A stretch of DNA of 64,000 nt, from the NCBI GenBank assembly GCA_949317995.1, contig OX439039.1, positions 73,728,002-73,792,001 of the forward strand, given 5' to 3'. Below are positions 35,670 through 43,400 of the stretch, piece after piece (the first letter of the stretch is position 1; each line of letters begins with the position of its first letter). Below the pieces are notes generated by a model that was given only the letters and a program-made list of their open reading frames with translations, searched no databases and was not told the origin of the DNA. The position numbers were made by a program, and so were the translations under genes. This stretch comes from Acholoe squamosa. Its lineage: Eukaryota > Annelida > Polychaeta > Phyllodocida > Polynoidae.

Positions 35670-35687
35670 GTTACCCGAAAGGGTAAC
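35670..35687 (+). other. LTR RNA hairpin with GAAA tetraloop
   Basis: GTTACCC - GAAA - GGGTAAC forms a perfect 7-bp stem closed by a GNRA tetraloop. It lies between the TATA box and the AATAAA signal, so it should be in the R/U5 part of the transcript and present at both RNA ends if it falls within R. The second copy is at 48731-48748. The role is unknown; RNA packaging, dimerisation or termination control are possible. Confidence 0.55.
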
Positions 35688-35747
35688 CGAATGCACTAGC
35701 AGCATGTAGTCCTCTGAGGCTGTGATCGTATGTAACGCAAGCTATGA

Positions 35748-35753
35748 AATAAA
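35748..35753 (+). terminator. LTR polyadenylation signal
   Basis: AATAAA lies about 75 bp before the end of the LTR. The equivalent in the 3' LTR (48809-48814) should direct 3'-end formation of the genomic RNA. Confidence 0.65.
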
Positions 35754-35830
35754 AGCTCGGTTGCCTACCCGGAAACTTTTCTCTCTCTTCGTTATGATTT
35801 AATCTAACTTAACGAGACGAACCACTACAC

Positions 35831-35848
35831 TGGTGCCGTGACCAGTTG
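35831..35848 (+). other. Primer-binding site
   Basis: TGGTGCCGTGACCAG starts one base after the CA end of the 5' LTR. It begins with TGG, the complement of the tRNA CCA end, as expected for a minus-strand DNA primer site. The primer tRNA was not assigned from sequence alone. Confidence 0.7.
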
Positions 35849-35856
35849 GTCTTCGG

Positions 35857-35862
35857 GTAAGC
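35857..35862 (+). promoter_or_regulatory. Candidate splice donor in the leader
   Basis: CGG|GTAAGC lies between the PBS and the gag ATG (35873). A donor here would allow a spliced RNA that skips gag and pol. The candidate partner acceptor is at 43387-43388. Confidence 0.4.
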
Positions 35863-35872
35863 GCAGTCAGAA

Positions 35873-38614
35873 ATGACTGAGCTGAGCCCAGTTAGGGGAA
35901 ATGGCCCAAATCGCGAGCTAGACTCCCCGATGGAGGATGGTGAAATCAAGTCACCACCCCAAGGTACGGAGTGGAGGGATCCACTAGAACACTACCCTGA
36001 TGGGTTAGAAGATGTAAGAAGAAACTTACATCATGAACTGGATGAATTTGGAGACTCCTTATTCATGCCAGGAGGTACTTCGAAACCTGCACCAATGCAT
36101 AAAAGTACTGCTCAATTTGGTAAATTACCATTTGAGGTACCAAAGCCTAGTGCAGGTATGTTTGAAACTCCATACAGTTCTCGAATTAAACACCAAAAAT
36201 GTGGATTCGAAAAGAACAAAATGGACGAGCTTGAAGACATGAGAGCTGAATACGAGAAGATCCAGAAGGATCTTATTACACTGACCGGAACCCGAGACAA
36301 GATTCTGACTGAAAACAAACAGTTGATATCGGAACGTCTCGATTACGACCAGAGTTGTAGACGCCAACAACAATTGTTGTTGGATCAGATGGAGAAAGAA
36401 AAGCAAGATTTTCAACTCCAGCACGAACAGTATCGTGATGCACTATATACGGCGGATCTGGAATACAGAGCCTCGTATGATGAGTTGAATAGAACTAAAC
36501 AAGAGTTAAATTCAACTCAATCGGCCTACGGCAAGTATCAAGAAGAGCTGAAGAAAATAGAATCAGCCTTCAAAGATGCTCGGGAAACGTACCAAAAACA
36601 GACCGATGAGCATGAAAAACTCAAAGATCAATTGATACGCGAATCCACAGATTTGGCTGTTAAACAGACTAAAATGATGGATGATTATTCCGAACTGGAG
36701 GCTAAAGCTATCCAGATGTCAAAGTATCTAGAAGATACTGGTCGTGCAGTAGGCACTCTTGAATCAGACTTCACCGTTTCAGGAATTGCCCTAAACACGA
36801 CAAGTAACCAGATGTTCTCTTTGAGGGGCAATGACGGGGTAACAGAGACAACTGTACCTCGTTATGAAGGAGTAAAGAGTCATCAGGTTAGATTTACAGA
36901 TAATACCTCTATACCTCTTGGTCTAGGTACGGGAAATAAAGGGGATAATTCTGCGAGTGGAGCTAAACAAAGCCGCTCGGCAGGAAGCTCCACCTTTGAC
37001 GGCGGATGGCCACAACAGTCACCTTTAGGGGGACCAAATGGCCCGTATGCCCAGTATGGATGGAATCAGTCCCAAACAGGAACGAATCCGTCCAATGGTA
37101 ACACCCGGAACACGTCCGGAGGAACAACCGGACGAGCATCCGGAGGTTCCAGTACAGCTGGGGGGCAATCCGGATGTGATCAAGGATCCGGACCCTCAAG
37201 CGATCGTTCCAGGAGCAGACCCTCTGCCAGTGGGACTGGTTTCAATAATGGAAATCAGTCGTATGGAACAGGAGGAAACACTAATCCCAATAGTGGTTTC
37301 TTTAGCTTTGGTGGAAATACACAACCCACCAATGGTCCAGGGCCGGCTCCCCAAACCAGTGGATACACCTTTTCACAGGTGCCTCCATACGGAGCAGGGG
37401 GATCAGGAGGTGGAGGAGGACCACCATCCGGAGGCTTTGGAAGTACTTATGGTACGAATCCTCCAAGGAAAAAGAGACTCAGTCGCCGAGTATCTCTTTC
37501 TCCAGGGTTACAAGCGCTGCATGATTCTAATGCAGCGATTGCTAACTTAGGTGTTGATTGTTACAATCAAGGTCTGGACGATACGGAGATCATGGAATGG
37601 AGTAAGGGTTTAACCCTTACTGGATCCACGAATCCGGCTCGTAGAGTAGCTAAGATACCTACCCCCTTTAATGCCAAGAACACTTGGAAGGAGGAGTATC
37701 AAGGCTGCGCAGATGTCTTTAACTGCAATGGATGGGGTAAAGCGGAAGCTCTGCCTTATTTAGTATGCTGGTTAAAGGAAGGCGACGGAAAAGGAGCCGT
37801 GGAACAATGGAGAGATTCTCAAATAACAGGACTCTCAGCCCATATGAAGTATGATGAACTCATAGAGATTGCTTCATATTTATATGGGAATATAGTTGGA
37901 GAAGACCCTTGGCTGACGTTCACTAAAAGAACACAGAAGCCCAAGGAGTCTGCCAAAGTGTTCGGCTTAGAATGTCAACGACTGTTGCATAAAGCCAGAC
38001 CTCAATGGAGACTAGATGATGAATGCTTCCTAGATGAGATGTTTAAACAATTCATTGAAGGATTGCGGAATCAAGAACACAGGACAGTAGCCTGTGAAGC
38101 TTGGAAGAATGATGCCTCTTTGACAGATTTGTTCCAGTCCCTAGATCATTATGATCGAAAGGCCCGTATCTTTGCCGGGAAGGTACCCCAACGGATGTCA
38201 GCAATGATAATCCCGGAGGGAATACCCGAAACCGATTCATCCGAATCAGGGGAACCTGACGAAGATGAAAACGTTGGGGCCATTGGCCAAGGGAACTCCC
38301 GGTACAACCGGAACTGGGGAAAGAAACCGGGTTACGTCAAGGAGAAAGTGATCACTTCTAAACCTCCTGTGACTCAACCCGATACCAAACCCACGACGGG
38401 TCCTTCTTTATCAGAGGACCTGGTTAACAATTTGGTAAAGAAGATTACTGAAAATCTTAGGAGGCCTAAGCCTGATAGGAGTGTTGTGACATGCTTCCGA
38501 TGTCAGGAAACTGGGCATTATGCTGCCGAGTGTGAGGCAGATAAGCCAGTTTATAGAAACACTCGTTACCGGAGCAATCCGGGTAAGGAGGACTCAGTGA
38601 AGAAGGAAAACTGA
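35873..38614 (+). CDS. gag: Gag polyprotein of the Ty3/gypsy element
   Basis: 913 residues from the first ATG after the PBS. It should form the virus-like particle and bind the RNA genome. In order there is an acidic N-terminus (1-60) and a long heptad-type coiled coil rich in Glu, Lys and Gln (about 117-290). A low-complexity Gly/Ser/Asn/Gln/Pro linker (about 355-530) and a basic patch PRKKRLSRRV (531-540) follow. Next is a capsid-like helical region with Trp-containing repeats (about 590-770) and one CCHC zinc knuckle, CFRCQETGHYAAEC (874-887), C-x2-C-x4-H-x4-C. It is longer than most invertebrate gypsy Gags because of the coiled coil and linker. The stop TGA at 38612-38614 lies inside the start of the pol frame. 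Confidence 0.93.
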   Translation: MTELSPVRGNGPNRELDSPMEDGEIKSPPQGTEWRDPLEHYPDGLEDVRRNLHHELDEFGDSLFMPGGTSKPAPMHKSTAQFGKLPFEVPKPSAGMFETPYSSRIKHQKCGFEKNKMDELEDMRAEYEKIQKDLITLTGTRDKILTENKQLISERLDYDQSCRRQQQLLLDQMEKEKQDFQLQHEQYRDALYTADLEYRASYDELNRTKQELNSTQSAYGKYQEELKKIESAFKDARETYQKQTDEHEKLKDQLIRESTDLAVKQTKMMDDYSELEAKAIQMSKYLEDTGRAVGTLESDFTVSGIALNTTSNQMFSLRGNDGVTETTVPRYEGVKSHQVRFTDNTSIPLGLGTGNKGDNSASGAKQSRSAGSSTFDGGWPQQSPLGGPNGPYAQYGWNQSQTGTNPSNGNTRNTSGGTTGRASGGSSTAGGQSGCDQGSGPSSDRSRSRPSASGTGFNNGNQSYGTGGNTNPNSGFFSFGGNTQPTNGPGPAPQTSGYTFSQVPPYGAGGSGGGGGPPSGGFGSTYGTNPPRKKRLSRRVSLSPGLQALHDSNAAIANLGVDCYNQGLDDTEIMEWSKGLTLTGSTNPARRVAKIPTPFNAKNTWKEEYQGCADVFNCNGWGKAEALPYLVCWLKEGDGKGAVEQWRDSQITGLSAHMKYDELIEIASYLYGNIVGEDPWLTFTKRTQKPKESAKVFGLECQRLLHKARPQWRLDDECFLDEMFKQFIEGLRNQEHRTVACEAWKNDASLTDLFQSLDHYDRKARIFAGKVPQRMSAMIIPEGIPETDSSESGEPDEDENVGAIGQGNSRYNRNWGKKPGYVKEKVITSKPPVTQPDTKPTTGPSLSEDLVNNLVKKITENLRRPKPDRSVVTCFRCQETGHYAAECEADKPVYRNTRYRSNPGKEDSVKKEN

Positions 38615-41600
38615 GAGGGGGTGTCCACAATGGCAACCGGATTACCCCCAGAGTGAGTGATTGCCATGACTGCCAGCCTATCGCAGCTTGCGGTACTGGC
38701 AAGAATCCTCTAGCGATTTCGCCCAGCAGTGAAGCTAAGGAGCCTGATCAGTTCCTTACTCATGAGGCTGGGGAGACTGATAGTACACCAGGTGTCAAGA
38801 ACCGGCAGAAGAACACAGAGGGGAAACCCGATATCAGTCCAGAGGGAGCGGCCAATGAGTTGGCCAGGGTGGGGTGTGCCCAGTTCCCCCCGGGTCATCC
38901 TTGTCTCGAATTCTTAAAGGGATGTGGATTTGACCTCGGCGCTAAGACGGAACTTGCTAAGTATGCAAGTAGTCCTACCTACTTGAAAGGTAGGAGGTGG
39001 TACGCAGTTGTATCTGTGAGTGGTAGATCCGCTGAGTTTCTTGTCGATACGGGTGCTAGCCACTCCTGTATTGCCAAGAGATTCTACGATCTTTTGCCTA
39101 CGAATCATGAAACTTTCACAACGGAAGGAAATGCTCGTACGGCCGACAGTAGCATGATACAAACGTTCGGTAGAACATGTATGAGGTTCAGTCTACAGGA
39201 AGATAAGGACTTCATCCTTACCCCTACTGTGGCGAACATCGCGGATGATGGTATACTCGGTCTGGATTTTGCTGCATTATATGGAGCAAGGTTAGATTCC
39301 CAGAGGGGAATATTGGAAGTGAGAGACCCGTACCATCTCGAAGTACAATGTGTACTTAGGCAAGTAAGCAGTGTAGCCAGTGTAGCCCAGACTGTTAAGA
39401 TACCACCAGGCACAGCCTGTGATGTCTTATGTCGAGCGGACAGACAGTTTTCAGGAAAAACTGGAGTTGTAGAGCCAGACATGGCCATGTTGTCAAGTAT
39501 CGGATTGGAATCCGCTGATGTTCTAGTAGCTAACGCTGCTTGGACGGTGGTTCCTATATCCAATACCGGTAACAAGACTGTCTATGTACAGAAGGATACG
39601 ATCCTTGGATCGGTTGTCTTATCCGAATTGATAGAAGACTGTAAACATGTTTCGGCACCCGGAGCCCCTATCCCACCCGAAAGGAGCCCGGAACTAGACA
39701 CTCTAGTAGCCGAAAGCCATGTAGAAAGTGATGAACAACGTGAAGCTCTAACTGACTTGTTGTACAAGTACCGTAAAGCTTTTGCAGCACCGAGTGAACA
39801 ATTGGGGCGTACCGATAAAGTACTGCATACGATTGACACTGGTGAGAATGAACCTTTTAAGATTCCTTATAGAAGACTCCCACTAGCCAAAAAAAGGGTA
39901 GCTGAGGAGGAGATAGCTAAAATGCTTGAACAGGATGTAATAATTCCATCAACCAGTCCTTGGTCTAGCCCTGTGTGCATGGTGACCAAGAAAGATGGTA
40001 GCATCCGTTTCTGCATAGATTACCGGAAATTGAATGGTATGACCAAGAAGAATTCATATCCCTTACCACGGATCGATGAGACTATAGACTCCCTTGGAGG
40101 TAAGCAATGGTATTGCTCTCTAGACTTACAATCCGGGTACTGGCAAGTGGGTATGCATCCGAAAGATATGGAGAAGACGGCCTTTTCCAGTCATATTGGA
40201 TTATTCCAGTATAATGTGATGCCGTTTGGATTGTGCAATGCACCGGCAACATTTGAAGCCATGATGGAAACTTTATTAAGTGACCTTTTATGGAAGAAAT
40301 GTCTCGTCTATCTAGACGATGTGATTGTCTTTGGAAAGACATACAAAGAATGCTTGGAAAATTTAGGTATGGTCCTGGAAAGGATCATAACTAATGGTTT
40401 GAAGCTGAAACCCAAGAAGTGCGATCTTTTCAAAAGATCTATTAATTACTTGGGGCGAATAATCTCGAATGAAGGGATTAAAGCCGATCCGGAGAAACTG
40501 GATGCCGTGTCAAATTGGCAAGCACCCACGAATGCGAAAGAAGTTAGGTCCTTCCTCGGATTCTGTTCCTACTACCGGGACTTTATCCCAGGATATTCAA
40601 GGGTTGCCTTTCCTATCCAGAGTTTGTCCCACTGGACACCCGGGATCAGAAAGGAACGATTCCCTTGGGGACCCGAGCAAGACGAGGCCTTTATGAAAAT
40701 AAAGAATTTGTTTGCTATCACACCTGTGTTGAGATACCCCACGGAGAATGATCATTTCATTCTAGATACTGATGCTAGTAATGAAAGCATAGGAGCCGCC
40801 CTTTCTCAGGTCCAGGATGGGGTCGAAGTTCCTATAGCCTTCGCTAGTAACACGTTGAGTAAATCTCAAAGAAACTATTGTACCACTAAACGTGAGTTGT
40901 TGGCTGTGGTGGTCTATACGAAGAAGTTCAAGCACTTTTTGTGGGGGAGTGATTTCACTCTACGGACTGATCACTCTTCCCTCAGATGGTTATTGAACTT
41001 CAAAGATGCAGAGGGGATGATAGGTCGCTGGTTAGCGCACCTATCCGAATTCGGTCTAAATCACAGCCAGATTGAACACCGAGCCGGGGCAAAGCATTTG
41101 AATGCAGATGCTTTGTCTAGAATCCCAGTGAGGAAATGTGCAAATGCTGAGTGCACTGATTGTGGAGCACACAATGCTGTGTTGGCAGGGGTTCGAGTTC
41201 CATTCGAAACCCATCCGGAACATGTCTTGAATTGGTCCTTGGAGACCATCAGGCAGTTCCAGAAGTCTGATGCAGTCACATCACGTTTGATTAAATTCCT
41301 TAATCAGGGTATCTGTCCCCCAAGACCCGTAGTGTCATTGGAGAACAGAGAGATGAGACGATTCTTAGCTCAATGGGCCGAGCTAAAAGTCCGGGATGGT
41401 ATTCTGTTTCGATGGAAGAACCATTCTAATAGGAACAAAACCTTGCAAGTTGTCATACCTAGTGCTATGCGACGAGATATTATGTATTTCTGTCATGGAC
41501 ATAGAACTAGTGGGCACTTTGGAAAGAAACGGTCTCTAGAACGTCTGACCAGACGATACTATTGGCCCGGCATGAGTACAGATCTCACCCGATGGGTGGA

Positions 41601-42846
41601 GACCTGTCCCGAGTGCTGTAAGAACAAACCAGGACCCGGGTTAGGCAAGCTGCCATTATCCCAGGAACTGTTTGGTGTAAGGTTTGCTAGAATAGCTGTT
41701 GACATTATTAGTGGGATTCCCCCCACTCCTAGTGGCAACACGTGTATGATGGTCGTGTCTGATTATTATACCAAGTACACCCGAGTGTTTCCTTTACCGG
41801 ATCATAAGGCTGTTACTTGTGCTATGGCCTTTGTAAAAGGGTGGGTGCTGCACCTAGGTGTCCCACTCATGTTACATAGTGACCAAGGCAGAGAATTTGA
41901 GTCTAGTCTGTGGCAGGAGATGTGTAATTGTCTGGCGATCTGCAAGACAAGAACTAATCCTTATAGACCACAGAGCGATGGACAAGTAGAGAGATTCAAT
42001 AGGACTTTGATCCAAGTATTGAAGTCTCTGGTAAATGAGCAGATGGATGATTGGGATGAACAATGTGAATTCGTGGTACATGCCTATAATGGCACTGTGC
42101 ATTCGAGCACAAACTGTTCTCCTAATCTCCTCGTTTTTGGAGAGGATTTGATTATGCCAGCCGATTTGGTGTTCGGCGTAATAAGAATGAATCCGGAAGC
42201 CCCTTGCCAGGTGATGTTTCTAGAATCCCTACGGGATAATTTCAAACAAGCCTATGAGAGGGTTAGAGACGAGTTGCAGAAAACTGCGCGTTGGCAGAAA
42301 GTTGGCTATGACACAGGTCTAAAAGTTAGATTTTTTAATCTAGGGGATAGAGTACTGCGTCTACACCAACCTCTAGCTAACCTGAAATTAGCCAGTAATT
42401 GGGATGGACCTTTCACTATAACTCAGGTTATTAGTGATTGCACAGTGATTATTAAATCACAGCTTGGTAAATGTTACAAGTCAAATGTAGCGAGACTACG
42501 CCCATGGAGGGGGAGGGATACCTCCACCGAAATGTACGGCGATGGTCTATTGGAAGTAATGGAACAGAGTCGTGTTAAGCAACTCGAAGTGGTACCGACC
42601 CGAAAGCGAGGACCCGGGCGGCCACGGAAGGTTGCAGACCCGAAGAGGGTGGTGCCCCCTGTCGTAACATCCGGAAAGCAGGGGAAGATACAAAAAGTCT
42701 CGGCAGGCGCAGGTAAAAATAAGAGGAAAGGTCCTTCTAAGGCTAAGAAGACCTTGGAAAAGGCTCTTATGGATACCAGGTCAATAAAAGAGGCCTCAAA
42801 ACCTCTTAGACGCAGTCCAAGGTTGCTACAGACTGCCGTAACCTAG
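38587..42846 (+). CDS. pol: Pol polyprotein: protease, RT, RNase H, integrase, AT-hook-like tail
   Basis: The frame is open from 38587. Residues are numbered here from the GTG at 38653 (1397 residues), which is not a likely initiator. Protease: FLVDTGAS with D132-T-G. Reverse transcriptase (about 400-610): fingers and palm with YLDD at 553-556. RNase H: D705, E748, D773. Integrase: zinc site H950-x4-H955-x29-C985-x2-C988, then catalytic D1017, D1077 and E1113 with exactly 35 residues between the last two, and a GPF module at W1250-F1254. The C-terminal tail is strongly basic and contains GPGRPRK at 1320-1326, an AT-hook core. No chromodomain is recognisable. All catalytic residues are present. 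Synthesis presumably depends on -1 frameshifting from gag. Confidence 0.96.
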   Translation, partial: GGLSEEGKLRGGVHNGNRITPRVSDCHDCQPIAACGTGKNPLAISPSSEAKEPDQFLTHEAGETDSTPGVKNRQKNTEGKPDISPEGAANELARVGCAQFPPGHPCLEFLKGCGFDLGAKTELAKYASSPTYLKGRRWYAVVSVSGRSAEFLVDTGASHSCIAKRFYDLLPTNHETFTTEGNARTADSSMIQTFGRTCMRFSLQEDKDFILTPTVANIADDGILGLDFAALYGARLDSQRGILEVRDPYHLEVQCVLRQVSSVASVAQTVKIPPGTACDVLCRADRQFSGKTGVVEPDMAMLSSIGLESADVLVANAAWTVVPISNTGNKTVYVQKDTILGSVVLSELIEDCKHVSAPGAPIPPERSPELDTLVAESHVESDEQREALTDLLYKYRKAFAAPSEQLGRTDKVLHTIDTGENEPFKIPYRRLPLAKKRVAEEEIAKMLEQDVIIPSTSPWSSPVCMVTKKDGSIRFCIDYRKLNGMTKKNSYPLPRIDETIDSLGGKQWYCSLDLQSGYWQVGMHPKDMEKTAFSSHIGLFQYNVMPFGLCNAPATFEAMMETLLSDLLWKKCLVYLDDVIVFGKTYKECLENLGMVLERIITNGLKLKPKKCDLFKRSINYLGRIISNEGIKADPEKLDAVSNWQAPTNAKEVRSFLGFCSYYRDFIPGYSRVAFPIQSLSHWTPGIRKERFPWGPEQDEAFMKIKNLFAITPVLRYPTENDHFILDTDASNESIGAALSQVQDGVEVPIAFASNTLSKSQRNYCTTKRELLAVVVYTKKFKHFLWGSDFTLRTDHSSLRWLLNFKDAEGMIGRWLAHLSEFGLNHSQIEHRAGAKHLNADALSRIPVRKCANAECTDCGAHNAVLAGVRVPFETHPEHVLNWSLETIRQFQKSDAVTSRLIKFLNQGICPPRPVVSLENREMRRFLAQWAELKVRDGILFRWKNHSNRNKTLQVVIPSAMRRDIMYFCHGHRTSGHFGKKRSLERLTRRYYWPGMSTDLTRWVETCPECCKNKPGPGLGKLPLSQELFGVRFARIAVDIISGIPPTPSGNTCMMVVSDYYTKYTRVFPLPDHKAVTCAMAFVKGWVLHLGVPLMLHSDQGREFESSLWQEMCNCLAICKTRTNPYRPQSDGQVERFNRTLIQVLKSLVNEQMDDWDEQCEFVVHAYNGTVHSSTNCSPNLLVFGEDLIMPADLVFGVIRMNPEAPCQVMFLESLRDNFKQAYERVRDELQKTARWQKVGYDTGLKVRFFNLGDRVLRLHQPLANLKLASNWDGPFTITQVISDCTVIIKSQLGKCYKSNVARLRPWRGRDTSTEMYGDGLLEVMEQSRVKQLEVVPTRKRGPGRPRKVADPKRVVPPVVTSGKQGKIQKVSAGAGKNKRKGPSKAKKTLEKALMDTRSIKEASKPLRRSPRLLQTAVT
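38605..38614 (+). promoter_or_regulatory. Candidate -1 ribosomal frameshift region at the gag stop
   Basis: The pol frame is the -1 frame relative to gag and is open from 38587, so it overlaps the last 28 nt of gag. No ATG precedes the protease in the pol frame. Just before the gag stop the sequence is G GAA AAC TGA; the A-site codon AAC can slip to AAA. The P-site part is not the canonical XXX triplet, so this is a candidate only. Downstream there is a purine/G-rich run (GAGAGGGGGTG). Confidence 0.4.
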
Positions 42847-43400
42847 CCTGTTAACACAACGAGTGTGTTGTCCTGTACTGTGTACTGTTATATGTTGTAA
42901 CCTAGTTCAATGTATATTTGAGCCGGTCAAGAGTCTCTGGAAAAGGTCCTATGACAATGAACCCATGGTTTCGGACGGATAATCCGGTGGATATGCTTAT
43001 GCTATCCATAAACTCCAGAATACCTAGCGAATTGTCATAGTCGAACCCTGAGTACGGACGGACGACCGATCGGGTATTGTATTGTTTTTATGTAAGGGCG
43101 CGTGACCTAATTAAGGGCACGCGGGAAAGTTGTTGACCCATTTTCGAATGGTCACGTGAGGCGCCGGTTTGATCATGCGCAGCGATTCAAGTTCGAGTAT
43201 CCCGCCATATTGTCTTATTCCTGCGAAGGAAGAAGACGTGGCCGAGGGTGGTCTTGCTCTTGTTGGAGTCTGATAGCCCGTGACAGCCATATTCCGAGGT
43301 GTGCCCTCGTTAAAAGGCACCCGCCTTTCACTGGGTAAGCAGTACTCACTGCTTATCCGGTGGATTGGGATATTTTATCCCCGAACAGCCACTTCTGTCG
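42847..43400 (+). other. Pol-ORF3 spacer with candidate splice acceptor
   Basis: A 554-bp stretch without a supported gene. At its end, TATTTTATCCCCGAACAG (AG at 43387-43388) resembles a 3' splice site and lies 12 nt before the ORF3 ATG. Joined to the leader donor at 35857 it would give an ORF3 mRNA in the way retroviral env is expressed. Another GTAAGC word occurs at 43335. Confidence 0.4.

Larger units (their letters stand above)
35412..35829 (+). repeat. 5' LTR
   Basis: A 418-bp direct repeat of 48473-48890, beginning TGTAGGGG and ending CACTACA. It contains a TATA box TATATAA at 35607-35613 and a polyadenylation signal AATAAA at 35748-35753. Between them is a perfect 7-bp stem with a GAAA tetraloop (35670-35687). 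Transcription should start about 25-30 bp after the TATA box. A 72-codon open frame inside the LTR is not considered a gene. Confidence 0.96.

Noticed and set aside
38653..38655. GTG as a start codon for pol
   Set aside because: The host is eukaryotic. The frame is open upstream to 38587 and overlaps gag, so frameshifting is the better explanation.
43365..43367. TTG as the start of ORF3
   Set aside because: An in-frame ATG lies 36 bases downstream at 43401, directly after a candidate splice acceptor.
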